Shown here: positions 9,801-18,228 of the stretch, in pieces | Position numbering within the stretch: the first letter of the stretch is position 1 | How the letters are laid out: the number at the start of each line of letters is the position of its first letter | Assembly: GCA_050246015.1 (NCBI GenBank) | Contig: JBFWWU010000009.1 | Span: 62,001-126,000 of the forward strand | Direction: 5' to 3' | Source of the DNA: JTS-AC122 sp050246015 | GTDB lineage: Bacteria > Planctomycetota > Phycisphaerae > Phycisphaerales > UBA1924 | Length of the DNA stretch: 64,000 bases | Notes under the pieces: model-generated | What the model was told of the DNA's origin: nothing | Database searches by the model: none | What the model saw: only the letters and a program-made list of their open reading frames with translations | Translations under genes and position numbers: made by a program

Positions 9801-10218
9801 CGCGGGCGAAGATGCCCCCCTTGACCAGCCCGCCGGCCACCATCGAGCCCGGCAGTTCCAGCACCGTCCCTCGCCACGTGCTCTCCGGGCCCGGATCGAC
9901 CTGGTAGAACAGCCCGTCATCGCGCTGCTCCCAGCACGTGTAGGCCGGGTCCCGCAACGAATACGGCTGCAGGTCCAGCGTGACCAGTTGGCCGGCCAGC
10001 GGCACGACCACCTGCTGCGCCGCGCCCGGCACATCAGCGACGTTCAACTTCACCACCGCCGCTCCGCGGATGTGCATCCGCTGCTGAATCTTGGATTCGA
10101 GCGACAGCACATTGTTCTGGGCGAGGGCCCCCGCGTGGGACGCGAGGATCGCGCCGCCGATCGCCGCCGCGCTACACAGCGCGCGCACCGATCGCGTCGT
10201 GGACACAAATCGTTTCAT
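6853..10218 (-). CDS. Secreted zinc metallopeptidase with five Cys-rich beta repeats and dockerin-like tail
   Basis: 1121 residues. A signal peptide ends near residue 34 (GALAQ). The peptidase region (about 200-400) carries HELGHLWDATH (about 344-354), the HExxHxxxxxH zinc site of metzincins, followed by a Met-turn-like TMNPS. Next come five repeats of about 125 residues (starting near 406, 546, 686, 811 and 932). Each has an ND-x-C start, a DIWYTF or similar core, a TC pair, an FDTVLAVY strand, a CNDD calcium-like loop and an IRVGGF strand, resembling pre-peptidase C-terminal beta-sandwiches. Residues about 1057-1121 are the dockerin-like pair (VNSQDFFDF twice) ending in FGC. SD: GGAGGTG before the ATG. 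Probably an extracellular protease; substrate unknown. The neighbour at 10470 is a different metzincin with the same tail. Confidence 0.88.
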   Translation of the reverse strand: MKRFVSTTRSVRALCSAAAIGGAILASHAGALAQNNVLSLESKIQQRMHIRGAAVVKLNVADVPGAAQQVVVPLAGQLVTLDLQPYSLRDPAYTCWEQRDDGLFYQVDPGPESTWRGTVLELPGSMVAGGLVKGGIFARVTIPDGREYWIEHIGGRIDGADDATHIIYTLDNLMQGDNRCGNTIMPDRPPPKPGEDDGGAAPRGATLYTAQLATDADWEYFQDYGGTTWVSQRISAVINTMNVQYERDVNITHVISQSVIRTTSADPYTTTDPATLNAQIQTAWNGMAGTRDVIQLFTGRDIDGSVIGRANAIGSICSAGNGASNCYVQSDFNGNFMSAADLSAHELGHLWDATHCTCSNPASTMNPSITSINRFTFSPNNNQTQIVTYRNGLGCLTTSGTGGPPRNDECIDGVPISTGRFGFSNIGATTDPAPVPTACGSIGDDIWYTFLAPCDGMMSIDTCNNANEEPGFDTVLAVYTGSCSSLTQVTCNDDDAGCTVSSPARRSLVTFAVTRNTLYRIRVGGFSGANGSGIIDFDLLSQDCPPVPTNDACGGAITISECSGTVAASNVGADADGFVEVTDCTAASSSAIFNDLWYRVVAPCTGNIRVSTCGSAIDTKVAIFNSCPTGPNQSIACNDDNGPGCAGLDASVDFAAAAGSDYFIQVGSYNPATTGNISISVSALACPTPANDVCAGATVISTGTRSFTNVNACSEGAMGCGSGAASVWYAFTPSTSCNYTLTTCSLTTLDTVFGIYDECSSTTPIICVDDSCGLQTTISWNATAGEDYFIRLHGFGGAFGTGQFNLAANGPANDLCANAAVASLGVNNFDNRCSAGEGANGCGSGNASVFYTFTSPVTSMLNISTCDLTTIDSVIGVYTNCAATTPIVCNDDFCGLQTRLTLPATNGTSYIIRVHGFGGSQGMGAFRIGPDNDECENPLVITNGSTTVNINGATQSGANIGCLIPFADVWMAYTATCNGTVTVDTCGAGTSFDTVLSAYNGLACPVTTVRQQACNDDSCGLQSRITFNAMVGRPYLIRLSNFSNVANGTANVTVGCVNACPCNFNGDAFVNSQDFFDFLSCFFGGGCPAGRTADYNSDGTVNSQDFFDFITCFFDPGGFGC

Positions 10219-10284
10219 GAAACACCTCCTGCTTGGTTATGGGAAGCCACAAGTCGTTCAAGCGTACTACAAAATCGCCATTTG

Positions 10285-10313
10285 TAAATAGCGTTGTATC
10301 AAGATCGTCACAA
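10285..10313 (-). promoter_or_regulatory. Promoter of the 6853-10218 metallopeptidase gene
   Basis: On the minus strand, TTGTGA (-35, 10308-10313) and TATTTA (-10, 10285-10290) are 17 bases apart, in a locally AT-rich patch about 70 bases ahead of the ATG. Confidence 0.5.
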
Positions 10314-10469
10314 TGCCTGTCTCGACGCGCGCGTCGGCGACGCCGTCTGTCTTGACAAACAAACAGCACGGCTCCGCACATCGATTGCGAAAGCGCACCG
10401 GCGCCTACTCAGTTTTTCTCGAACGCGCGTCGTGGCGTACCCGCAGTGCGATAATCGACCCCGCGCCGG

Positions 10470-13400
10470 CTAGCACCCTTCAAATAGTACCACCAGAAAG
10501 TCAAAGAAGTCCTGGCTGTTCGTCTCCCCCGAATGATTGAAATCCGCTTCGTTCAGGAAAAATGCGGTAAGAAAGTCGAAGAAATCCTGCGAGTTCACCT
10601 GCCCGTTGGCGTTCCAATCCGCCAGACACTGGCACTCGTCCGGCACGCCGTCGTTGTTGATATCCCGCTCCCCCGCCCGGATGTCGCACTCGTCCGGTAC
10701 CCCGTTGGAGTTGCAATCCAGACTGAATCCGGAGGTCAGGTCGCAGGAGTCCGGCAGGCCGTTCATGTTGCAGTCAGTTCCGTCGCCCGGCATGAAATCG
10801 AACCCCGTCGGCATGAAGAGCGCCGAGTCCACCCCTTGCAAATACGCGCGCACAAAGTTCCCGTTGCGGATATCGAACTGGTACACGCGAGCGTTGGTCA
10901 GGTGCAGCGGCTCCCCATCGCCCCCGCCGCCGTCGCGGTGGGTGTCGGATCGGGAGACGTACACATCTCCGTCCGGGCCCAGCCGGATACACCATGGATT
11001 CTCGAATGTCAGGCGCGTCGCCGTCCCCACGCGCGACCATTGACGGATGAACGCGCCCGTCCGCCCGTCGTACTCCAGCACCGCCGCCGTGTCCCACGAG
11101 CACACCAGCAGGTTCCCATCCGGCTTGAACACGAGCCCGTACGGCTCCACCAAGCCGCCGTTCGCCGCCGGATCCACGAACAGCCGCACGAACGCGCCTG
11201 TCTGGCCGTCATACTCCCGCACTGAGTTCTCCGATACCGACGTCACAAACAGATTGCCGTTGGGCCCGTACGTCAGTCCGAACGGATTCGCCGGCGCGTC
11301 CGGCCCATCCACAAACACCCCGACCAGCGCCCCCGTGCTCGCGTCATACTCCCGCACATTCCCGTCCATCCGGTCGGCGACCAGCAGCCGGTTGGGATTG
11401 CCCCGGCGCAGGATCATCTGGGCCGGCATCGCGGGCGCGCCCACTCCTTCGATCAGCACCCTCATCAGGTTCCCCGCCGGGTCATATTCGCGGATCTTCG
11501 CGTCCATCGCGCTGGACACCAGGACCCTGCGGTCCGGCGTGATGATCAGGTCCTGCACGTCCGACAGCACTCCCCCCGCGAACGCGTTCATCTGCACCCC
11601 GGTCTCCCGGTAGTACTCGCGCACCGCGGCTCCCATCGACGCGCTGCCGATGTAGCAGTTCCACGCGTGATCGAGTTGCACCAGGTCGGTCACGCCGTCG
11701 GCGTCGCAATCCTCCGTCGCGTCGAGCATCACGTTCCGGTTGATGTCCAGCGACATGTCCTGCTGGATCTGGTTGTAGTCGCTGGTCCCGTTCCCGTCGC
11801 GGTCCGCCTCGCACGAGTCCGGCACGCGGTTGCGGTTCAGGTCCGTCATCGGGTCCATGTTCGTCTCGAACGCGTCCGGCACGCCGTTGCCGTTGCAGTC
11901 CGGCTCGCAGGGGTCCGGCACGCCGTTCATGTTCACGTCCATCACCAGCCCGGTGGCGATCTCCAGCGGATCCAGGATCCCGTTGGCGTTGCAGTCCTCG
12001 CACTCGTCCGGCACGCCGTTCCCGTTCACGTCCGCGCTGGACCCCATCGAGATATCCATCGAATCCGATCGGTCGTTGGCGTTGCAGTCATCCGCGACGC
12101 ACATGCGCGAGAAGATGTGGCCGCGCATCGCCTGCGCCGTTACTTCGTGGAACCACAGGTCGTGGTTCGCGTCCCCGCCGGAATACGTCTGCCCGCAGTA
12201 CGACATGATGGACCCGCGCTGGGGCTGCGAGGTCTCGTCGTGGCAGTTGTCGAGCATGTAGTCCTGGGTGTGCAGCGTCCCGCAGTTGTGACCCAGTTCG
12301 TGCGCGGTGATCTCGATGTCGCGGATGGTCCACGAGGCGTGCCGGGGGTCGCCGAAGAACCCCAGCGTGTACCCCGACCAGGAATACGCGTTACTACCGC
12401 ACAGCGCGGCCACGTACGCCACACCGCCCGCCGACAGGTTCCGCCGGCCGGTCAGGAACTGCGCCGTATCCCGGACCACCGCCTGCATGTTCATGTTCCA
12501 GAACGACCGGAACGCCCCCAGCGGATCGTCCGGCGTGTTGAACAGGTCCATCGGGTTGTCCCAGAGCCTGACGAACGAGAGCACGACGCGCGTGTTCACG
12601 TCGCGGATGTAGATGTCGCTCACCTGCGCATAGAGGAGCACGACGTACTCCATCGCGTCCGGCGCGTTTCCAAAGAGTTCGAACAGTTCGTAGTCGGTCT
12701 CGACCGCGAGTTGGAGTTGCTGCAACCCGCGGATGTTCGCCGCGCCCCGAGGCGAGCCCGTCGGCGCATCGTCCTCATCCGCGGGGCCCGCGTCGTTCTT
12801 GCCGGTCGAGGCGCGCTCGGCCTCCGCCCTCGCGCTGCTTCCCTCGCGTTCGGGAATACGCAGGACGCTCGGATCCACCACGAGTTCCCCGAATCGGCCC
12901 GCCGATACCCCGCACATCGGCACGCCCGGCATCGAGCGCCCGTCGTCCGTCGCGGGGAAGACGACGCTCTGCCCTCGCGCGATCGGCGCCGCCGCCGTCG
13001 AGCGTGGCGACACGAGGTACCTCGGACGCCCGGGCCCCAGATCGATCCGCGCCGTCACGCCGCTCGGCGTCACGCCGATAAACACGTGCGACCCCGCATA
13101 CCCGGCCACCTCCCCGCGCAGCAGCGTGAACGCATCCGCGTCGAACTCCAGCGTCGTGTCCGCGAGCAGCGTCCCGTCCGGTGCGAGGTTGCCGATCACG
13201 AACCGCGTCTGGCCCGTCGTCACACGGAACGGGCGCACACGGAAATCGAGCGCGTCCGCCTCTCCGGCCGCGGCCAAAACCGGAAACCCGGAAATCAGGA
13301 TCGTCGCGTCCGGCCCGCCGGCCTCGGCGGCACGCACGGCGCGCCGCAATGCCCCCGCATCCGCCGACACCACCGGCATCCCCGACACCACCGTGTCACG

Positions 13401-13508
13401 CCGGAACAGCCGACCCGCCGACTCGCTGGGCTGTGCCGCGACCGCTCCGCAACCCGCCCACACGGCTCCGATAACCATCAGCAGCCGCGCGATACCACTC
13501 TTGTGCAT
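10470..13508 (-). CDS. Secreted metzincin protease with EF-like Asp repeats, NHL-like propeller and dockerin-like tail
   Basis: 1012 residues from the ATG at 13508, chosen for its GAGGAGG ribosome site and signal peptide (MHKSG..., cleavage near AVAAQ). A propeptide-like region runs to about 280. The protease domain has HELGHNCGTLH (about 401-411) and the Met-turn GSIMSYC, as in reprolysin-type (M12B-like) zincins. Residues about 470-615 are thrombospondin-type-3-like calcium repeats of the form DCNxNGVPDxxE. A six-blade-like propeller follows (about 615-870; REYD.xTGA.vg and DGNLxV blocks, NHL/SMP-30-like), then two more Asp repeats and the dockerin-like pair (VNSQDFFDF, TNSQDFFDF) ending in EGC. 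Extracellular by inference. Its start diverges from the lipase gene, with 288 bases between. Confidence 0.88.
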   Translation of the reverse strand: MHKSGIARLLMVIGAVWAGCGAVAAQPSESAGRLFRRDTVVSGMPVVSADAGALRRAVRAAEAGGPDATILISGFPVLAAAGEADALDFRVRPFRVTTGQTRFVIGNLAPDGTLLADTTLEFDADAFTLLRGEVAGYAGSHVFIGVTPSGVTARIDLGPGRPRYLVSPRSTAAAPIARGQSVVFPATDDGRSMPGVPMCGVSAGRFGELVVDPSVLRIPEREGSSARAEAERASTGKNDAGPADEDDAPTGSPRGAANIRGLQQLQLAVETDYELFELFGNAPDAMEYVVLLYAQVSDIYIRDVNTRVVLSFVRLWDNPMDLFNTPDDPLGAFRSFWNMNMQAVVRDTAQFLTGRRNLSAGGVAYVAALCGSNAYSWSGYTLGFFGDPRHASWTIRDIEITAHELGHNCGTLHTQDYMLDNCHDETSQPQRGSIMSYCGQTYSGGDANHDLWFHEVTAQAMRGHIFSRMCVADDCNANDRSDSMDISMGSSADVNGNGVPDECEDCNANGILDPLEIATGLVMDVNMNGVPDPCEPDCNGNGVPDAFETNMDPMTDLNRNRVPDSCEADRDGNGTSDYNQIQQDMSLDINRNVMLDATEDCDADGVTDLVQLDHAWNCYIGSASMGAAVREYYRETGVQMNAFAGGVLSDVQDLIITPDRRVLVSSAMDAKIREYDPAGNLMRVLIEGVGAPAMPAQMILRRGNPNRLLVADRMDGNVREYDASTGALVGVFVDGPDAPANPFGLTYGPNGNLFVTSVSENSVREYDGQTGAFVRLFVDPAANGGLVEPYGLVFKPDGNLLVCSWDTAAVLEYDGRTGAFIRQWSRVGTATRLTFENPWCIRLGPDGDVYVSRSDTHRDGGGGDGEPLHLTNARVYQFDIRNGNFVRAYLQGVDSALFMPTGFDFMPGDGTDCNMNGLPDSCDLTSGFSLDCNSNGVPDECDIRAGERDINNDGVPDECQCLADWNANGQVNSQDFFDFLTAFFLNEADFNHSGETNSQDFFDFLVVLFEGC

Positions 13509-13796
13509 ACGTCCTCCTCGCTGGCGCGCCGTCCCGCTGCCTGCAACAGAGCCGGCGACGGCCGCACCGTCCAAGATACCCCGCATCGAGTCCGTTGTCG
13601 AGAAGAACACCCTCATCCCGGCGCTGAATCTCCCGGACTCCCGTGCCGCGCGCCGGACGATCTACCTCGCCGGGCTGCTCGGAGACCTTGTTTCCGTGCC
13701 ATGCCACGGGTTCCACGACCTCAGCACCGGCGCCCGCGCGCACCCGGCGGGCGCGCTCGACTCTTTCAGAGGGATAGTGCCCCCAGGGGAGATCGC

Positions 13797-15470
13797 ATGC
13801 CCAGCAGCACCGCCGCGCCCGCGCGTTCGAAGATCCATCCGATCATCATCGTTCCGGGCATCACCGCGACCGGGTTGACCGATTGGTATCCGCTCGCGCC
13901 GCGCGACATCTGGTCGCCCGCGCGTCTGGCCTTCGCGGACTATGAGCCGGTGATGCTCCATCCCGTGGCTCCCGCCCGTGCCGCGGACGCACCCCTCGCG
14001 CCGCGATACGAAGCCGTCGAGCCCTCGCTGGTGCGCCCCTCGCGCCCCTTCGGCATCGTCTACGACGACCTCGTCGCCGAACTCCGGCACGACCTCTCGT
14101 GCGACGAGGTGCCCCTCCAGCCCGTGTATGTCTTCGCCTACGACTGGCGGCAGGACAACTTCGTCACCATCCGCCGGCTGGCCGACTTCATCGACGAAGT
14201 CATCGACCGCACACGCCTGATGCCGCACGATCCCGCGTTCGTCATTGATCAGGTCTGCGACGACGTTGACCTGATCGGGCATTCGATGGGGGGCTCGATC
14301 ATCGCCGCGTGCCTCGCCTCGGGCCTGGTCGGCTTCGAGGATCGATGCAAGGTCCGCCGCGTGGTCACGCTCGGCGCGCCCTTCCGCGGGGCGCCGGCGG
14401 CGATGACCAAACTGGCGACCGGCCTGGGGTCACTCACCGGCCGGTCTGCGCGGCAGCGCGAGCGCGCCGCCGCCCGCGTCACTCCCTCGGTCTATCAACT
14501 CCTGCCCACCTACCCCGGCGGGATCGTCCGGCCGCGCCGGCATGTCCGCTCCCGCGCCTCCGGATCGTCGCTGGCCGGCGGCGCGGACTTGGGCGCCGGC
14601 ACCCCGGACGCGTCGCCCGGCTCCGCCGATATTCTCGGCGCGGCCGACCCGGAGGACGTGTCCCTGGCCGACGTCTTCGCCGGCCAGCCGTCGATCCTGG
14701 AATCCCTCGCCGTGTTCCTGCGCCAGCACGCGCCGAGCGTCGGTTCGCTCGATGATCCGCTCCGGGCGGCCCGGGCAGCCGAAGCGATGCTTCAAGATTT
14801 CATCAAGAGCGCCCAGCGGTTCTCGCGCCTGGTGAACACGGTCCATCCCGGCATGCTCCGTCGGTCGTCGAAGCTCGACGCGTCCGGCCCGCTCGACGAG
14901 GTCCTCGATTCGTCCGGGGATTGGCTCGTCATCGCCGGCGCCGCCGAACGGACGCACATCCGCTGCGAACTCCTCCCGGGCGAGGACGGGCGCGACGAGT
15001 TCGACACCGCCGGCGGCTTCTCAAGCGACACCTGGGATCCCGAGTCCTGGGACACCGGCGACGACACCGTTCCGCTGCGCAGCGCCGCCGCCCCCTGGGA
15101 GGACGCGTGGCGCGACACCATTGTCCTTCGCCGCTCCGATTTCGAAACCCTGGGCGAACTCGGCGACCGACTGCTCTGTTCCCAACTTGGCCTGCACGCC
15201 ATGCTGCCCCGCCTGGACGTGGCGCAGCGCTGGATCGTCAACTTCCTGCGTCCGCGGTGGGCCGCCGGCTTGACGTCCGGGTATCGCCAGCACGGGAAGG
15301 TCTGGGCTCGCCCGAGTCCGTCCTTCTGGACGGCCCCCGAAGGTCAGCAGGCGCGCCGTGAAATCGAGCGTGCACCCTCCCGACGAACCCAAATCGTGCG
15401 GGAGGCGCTCCAACGGGAGTTGTCGGGCAAGATTCCCGGCATACGGTTGAGCCCCGTTGGTGATGCCTGA
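13797..15470 (+). CDS. Lipase-like alpha/beta hydrolase (LCAT/PGAP1 style)
   Basis: 557 residues. The ATG at 13797 has AGGGGAG upstream; the much longer open frame reaching back to 11667 is the antisense shadow of the protease gene. The fold begins with HPIIIVPGITATGL, the oxyanion-hole strand of LCAT-like lipases, and has an FAYDWRQDN block followed by the nucleophile elbow GHSMGG (Ser near residue 164). A late GDDTVPLRSA block (about residue 420) supplies the acid region, and a His lies near 460 (LGLHAML). No signal peptide is visible, so it is probably cytoplasmic or exported by an unrecognised route. An Ala/Gly-rich insert of about 60 residues sits near residues 240-300. Substrate unknown, perhaps a lipid ester. 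Confidence 0.82.
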   Translation: MPSSTAAPARSKIHPIIIVPGITATGLTDWYPLAPRDIWSPARLAFADYEPVMLHPVAPARAADAPLAPRYEAVEPSLVRPSRPFGIVYDDLVAELRHDLSCDEVPLQPVYVFAYDWRQDNFVTIRRLADFIDEVIDRTRLMPHDPAFVIDQVCDDVDLIGHSMGGSIIAACLASGLVGFEDRCKVRRVVTLGAPFRGAPAAMTKLATGLGSLTGRSARQRERAAARVTPSVYQLLPTYPGGIVRPRRHVRSRASGSSLAGGADLGAGTPDASPGSADILGAADPEDVSLADVFAGQPSILESLAVFLRQHAPSVGSLDDPLRAARAAEAMLQDFIKSAQRFSRLVNTVHPGMLRRSSKLDASGPLDEVLDSSGDWLVIAGAAERTHIRCELLPGEDGRDEFDTAGGFSSDTWDPESWDTGDDTVPLRSAAAPWEDAWRDTIVLRRSDFETLGELGDRLLCSQLGLHAMLPRLDVAQRWIVNFLRPRWAAGLTSGYRQHGKVWARPSPSFWTAPEGQQARREIERAPSRRTQIVREALQRELSGKIPGIRLSPVGDA

Positions 15471-15708
15471 ACGGCGGTCCGACTTGTCTTGGGCGTGACG
15501 TGGGACGGTGCTATGGGACGAACATGCCACAAATCCGCGCCCCGCTACCGGATAACTGTTCAAGTTCAGCCACGGGCAGCACCTTCGGGCGTACGGTGGT
15601 GTAGAGTTTCCGACTTCGTAACGATCCGTGTGACGGGATGATACGAACAATCAACAAATAGCCTGATCGGGGATTGCCCTCGTCGTTCCCCGCGAGGATC
15701 TTGGTTCA

Positions 15709-16806
15709 GTGGAAGCGCTCAAGCCGGGAGATGTGATTGAAGGTGGATACCGCGTCATGGCCGAACTCGGCCGTGGTGCCGCGTCCATCATCTATCTGGT
15801 TCAGGAGACCAAGACCAAGCACGTCTGGGCGCTCAAGCACGTCGCGAAGGAGTCCGACAAGGACCAGCGCTTCCTCGATCAGGCGCAGAGCGAATACGAG
15901 GTCGCCAGCAAACTCAACCACCCCGTCGTGCGCAAGATCTACAAGGTGCTGCGGAAGAAGCAGAACCTGCTGAGCGTGTCGGACCTCTGGCTGGTGATGG
16001 AGGTCGTGGACGGGGCGAGCCTCGAGCGTGAACCCCCGACGACGTTCGAGTCCGCCGCGCATATCTTCGAGCAGGTCGCGCGCGGGATGGCGTACATGCA
16101 CTCGCAGGGGTATGTCCATGCCGACATGAAGCCCAACAACATCATCGTTGACGACGAGGGGACGTGCAAGATCATCGACCTGGGCCAGTCGTGCAAGGTT
16201 GGAACAGTCAAGGAGCGCATCCAGGGGACGCCGGACTACATCGCGCCGGAGCAGGTGCACCGCCGGGCCATCACGGAGCGGACGGACATCTACAACCTCG
16301 GGGCGACGATGTACTGGGCGCTGACGCGGCAGTTCGTGCCGACGGCCCTGACGGCGGCCAAGAGCGATTCGCTGGTCAACTCCAAGGATGATCGTCTGCT
16401 GGAGCGTCCGAAGCGCCCGCAGGAGCTCAATCCGCGCGTCCCCGATCTGTTTGACCGGCTGATCATGGACTGCGTGGAGATCGACCCAACCAAGCGGCCG
16501 CGGACGATGCTCGACGTGGCCGACAAGCTCAACTTCATCTACGCCAAGTTGCTGGCCGAACAGGAACTGCGGCGCAGCGGGATGCTGCCGAAGTTTGGGG
16601 AGTTGCCCAAGGACCCGGGGCCGGCTCCTAAGGCCGCCAGCGGCCCCAAGGCGATCGAGGCGGGCGAAGCCGCCACTCCGCATGGGGATAGCGTGGACCT
16701 GGGCGCCGAAGACCTCGGCGACCTGCCGGACGCCGACGATTTCCACGACGACAACGACGACCTGGACGAGGACTTGCCCGGGAACAATGGCAAGCGCCGT
16801 GCGTGA
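15709..16806 (+). CDS. Serine/threonine protein kinase with acidic tail
   Basis: 365 residues, GTG start. A single Hanks-type kinase domain (about 13-285) has the Gly loop LGRGAAS, the Lys in WALKHV, a helix-C Glu in QSEYEVA, and catalytic loop YVHADMKPNN, so the usual HRD is HAD but Asp, Lys and Asn are kept. The metal site is DLG in place of DFG, and the activation segment ends GTPDYIAPEQV. It should therefore be active. There is no membrane segment; the last 60 residues are Pro/Ala-rich and then strongly acidic. The stop overlaps the GTG of a PPP-type phosphatase (16803), so kinase and phosphatase are translationally coupled. The 238 bases upstream hold no gene. Confidence 0.9.
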   Translation: MEALKPGDVIEGGYRVMAELGRGAASIIYLVQETKTKHVWALKHVAKESDKDQRFLDQAQSEYEVASKLNHPVVRKIYKVLRKKQNLLSVSDLWLVMEVVDGASLEREPPTTFESAAHIFEQVARGMAYMHSQGYVHADMKPNNIIVDDEGTCKIIDLGQSCKVGTVKERIQGTPDYIAPEQVHRRAITERTDIYNLGATMYWALTRQFVPTALTAAKSDSLVNSKDDRLLERPKRPQELNPRVPDLFDRLIMDCVEIDPTKRPRTMLDVADKLNFIYAKLLAEQELRRSGMLPKFGELPKDPGPAPKAASGPKAIEAGEAATPHGDSVDLGAEDLGDLPDADDFHDDNDDLDEDLPGNNGKRRA

Positions 16807-17732
16807 GCGCCGTCCCGCGATACGACGGGCTTGATCTCCGCCGCGCTGATGAGGTGGTGCGCGTGCTGCGGCTTGGCGCCCAAGCCAATCTATCCGCGCC
16901 TTGCCGACGCGGGTCGGTCGATGTGGTGGAGCGGGGCGACGGCACAAGCCGGCGCCTGATCGCCACGGGCGACCTGCACGACAACCCCGTGCACCTGTCG
17001 CGGCTCGTGGCCGCCGCTGAGTTGTATTCCGGCTCGCCCCGGCATCTCACCCTGCACGAAGTGATCCACGGGGGCCGACTGGTCAACGACATGGACTTCT
17101 CGTACCGGGCGCTGGTCCGGGTCGCCGCGCTCAAGGCGGCGCACCCGGCGCACGTCCATACGCTGCTGGCGAACCATGAACTGTCGCAGATCGTGGGGGC
17201 GGGGATCGTGAAGGACGGCGTCAACGTCGTCAGCGCATTCAACGACGCGGTCGAGTTCACGTTCGGCGATGACGCGGGGGCGGTGCAGGCGGCGATCGGC
17301 GCGTTCATCCGGTCGATGCCGCTGGCGCTGGTGTGCGCCGGCGCCCCGCGCGGGGACCGCGCCCCGGTGCCCGCGGCGGGCGGGCTGCTGTGCGCGCACA
17401 GCCTGCCGGCGCCGGAGTTGATGGACCGCTTCGACGATGCTGTTCTCGGACGCGAGTTGACCGAGGACGACTACGCGCCCCGGCGCGGGTCGGCGCACCT
17501 CATGGTCTGGGGACGGGGTCACACCCCCCAGCAACTCGAGCGGCTGTCGCAAACCTGGGGCGTGTCGCTGTTCGTGCTCGGCCACGAGAAGGCGGACGAC
17601 GGCGTGCTCGCCGTGCCCCCCAGCGCGATCGTGCTCAACAGCGACCATGAACGGGGAAAGTGGCTCCAGATCGATGTGGACTCACCGCCCACGCTGAGCG
17701 ACGCGCTCGGTCTGGCCGTCCCGATTACGTAA
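16803..17732 (+). CDS. PPP-type (calcineurin-like) metallophosphoesterase coupled to the kinase
   Basis: 309 residues, GTG start overlapping the kinase stop by 4 bases (GTGA). Motifs of two-metal phosphoesterases are present: GDLHDN (about residue 55, usual GDxHG/GDxVDRG place), ANHEL (about residue 123, GNHE place), a CAHS histidine (about 199) and VLGHEKADDG (about 257). The GD.VDRG block between the first two is not obvious, replaced by an HEVIHGGRLVNDMDF segment, so metal ligation may differ from classical PP1/PP2A. Expected to be a cytoplasmic Ser/Thr phosphatase that opposes the adjacent kinase; that role is inferred from coupling. Confidence 0.82.
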   Translation: MSAVPRYDGLDLRRADEVVRVLRLGAQANLSAPCRRGSVDVVERGDGTSRRLIATGDLHDNPVHLSRLVAAAELYSGSPRHLTLHEVIHGGRLVNDMDFSYRALVRVAALKAAHPAHVHTLLANHELSQIVGAGIVKDGVNVVSAFNDAVEFTFGDDAGAVQAAIGAFIRSMPLALVCAGAPRGDRAPVPAAGGLLCAHSLPAPELMDRFDDAVLGRELTEDDYAPRRGSAHLMVWGRGHTPQQLERLSQTWGVSLFVLGHEKADDGVLAVPPSAIVLNSDHERGKWLQIDVDSPPTLSDALGLAVPIT

Positions 17733-17787
17733 GCCTCTCGGTTGATTCAAGTGAGAGGGCTCCAGCGGTCGTGTGGAGCGTTCGAAG

Positions 17788-17861
17788 CATGCCCGGCGGG
17801 AGTCGAACCTGCAACCTCTGCCTTCGGAGGGCAGCGCTCTATCCAGTTGAGCTACGGGCAC
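17788..17861 (-). tRNA. tRNA-Arg (anticodon CCG)
   Basis: The cloverleaf is readable on the minus strand: acceptor GTGCCCG with CGGGCAT (one G-U closing pair), D-arm GCTC/GAGC, anticodon stem CTGCC/GGCAG around loop CTCCGAA giving anticodon CCG, variable region AGGTT, T-loop TTCGACT and discriminator G. The T-stem GCAGG/CCCGC has one A-C mismatch. CCA is not encoded. It reads codon CGG. Confidence 0.93.
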
Positions 17862-17886
17862 ACGCGGTCCTGCATGTCGCGCGTTG

Positions 17887-17915
17887 ATGCTACGTTCGTG
17901 GATACGCGAATGCAA
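17887..17915 (-). promoter_or_regulatory. Promoter of tRNA-Arg
   Basis: On the minus strand, TTGCAT and TAGCAT are separated by 17 bases, and the -10 ends 25 bases before the mature tRNA 5' end. Confidence 0.5.
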
Positions 17916-17933
17916 CCGGGGGGAGCGCGCAGG

Positions 17934-17980
17934 AAAGGCGCCCGCGGGCGGCTCGCAGAAACCGCGTCCCGGGCGCCTTT
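17934..17980 (-). terminator. Long-loop hairpin after the DUF3309 gene
   Basis: AAAGGCGCCCG (17934-17944) and CGGGCGCCTTT (17970-17980) are perfect 11-base complements around a 25-base loop. They lie 24 bases past the stop of the small membrane protein at 18005; the stem ends in TTT on either strand. Confidence 0.5.
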
Positions 17981-18004
17981 GAGTGTTGCGCTGGTCGCGC
18001 TCGG

Positions 18005-18172
18005 CTACACGCCGGGCGATAGCACGCCCAGCAGCCAGAGCACCAGGAGGATGATCAGCAGGGTTCCCAAGATGCCGCTGGGGAAGTAACCCCATCTCCG
18101 GCTGTAGGGGTACGCGGGGAGCGACCCGATGAGCATGAGCAGGAGCACGATGAGCAAGATGGTCCAGAGCAT
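18005..18172 (-). CDS. Small membrane protein, DUF3309 type
   Basis: 55 residues from the ATG at 18172, preceded by AAAGGA. Two hydrophobic helices flank a short turn containing PAYPYSRRWGY, the signature of the DUF3309 family of tiny inner-membrane proteins. No function is established for the family. It lies 56 bases after another tiny membrane protein gene and is probably co-transcribed with it. The pair resembles the small stress-related membrane proteins often found together in bacteria. Confidence 0.75.
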   Translation of the reverse strand: MLWTILLIVLLLMLIGSLPAYPYSRRWGYFPSGILGTLLIILLVLWLLGVLSPGV

Positions 18173-18228
18173 GTCACGTCCTTTCATGCATGGGCGACGC
18201 GGGGGAAATGAGCGGGGCTCCTGGGCGG

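Noticed and set aside
7354..10287. Long plus-strand open frame of 977 codons
   Set aside because: It is the antisense of the metallopeptidase gene, rich in Arg, Val and His from GC-rich codons. It lacks a ribosome site and any domain, and the minus frame has a signal peptide, HExxH and dockerin-like tail.
11667..13796. Upstream extension of the lipase frame
   Set aside because: The open frame continues for 710 codons before the lipase start, but this is antisense to the protease gene at 10470 and has no coding features; the lipase ATG at 13797 has its own ribosome site.
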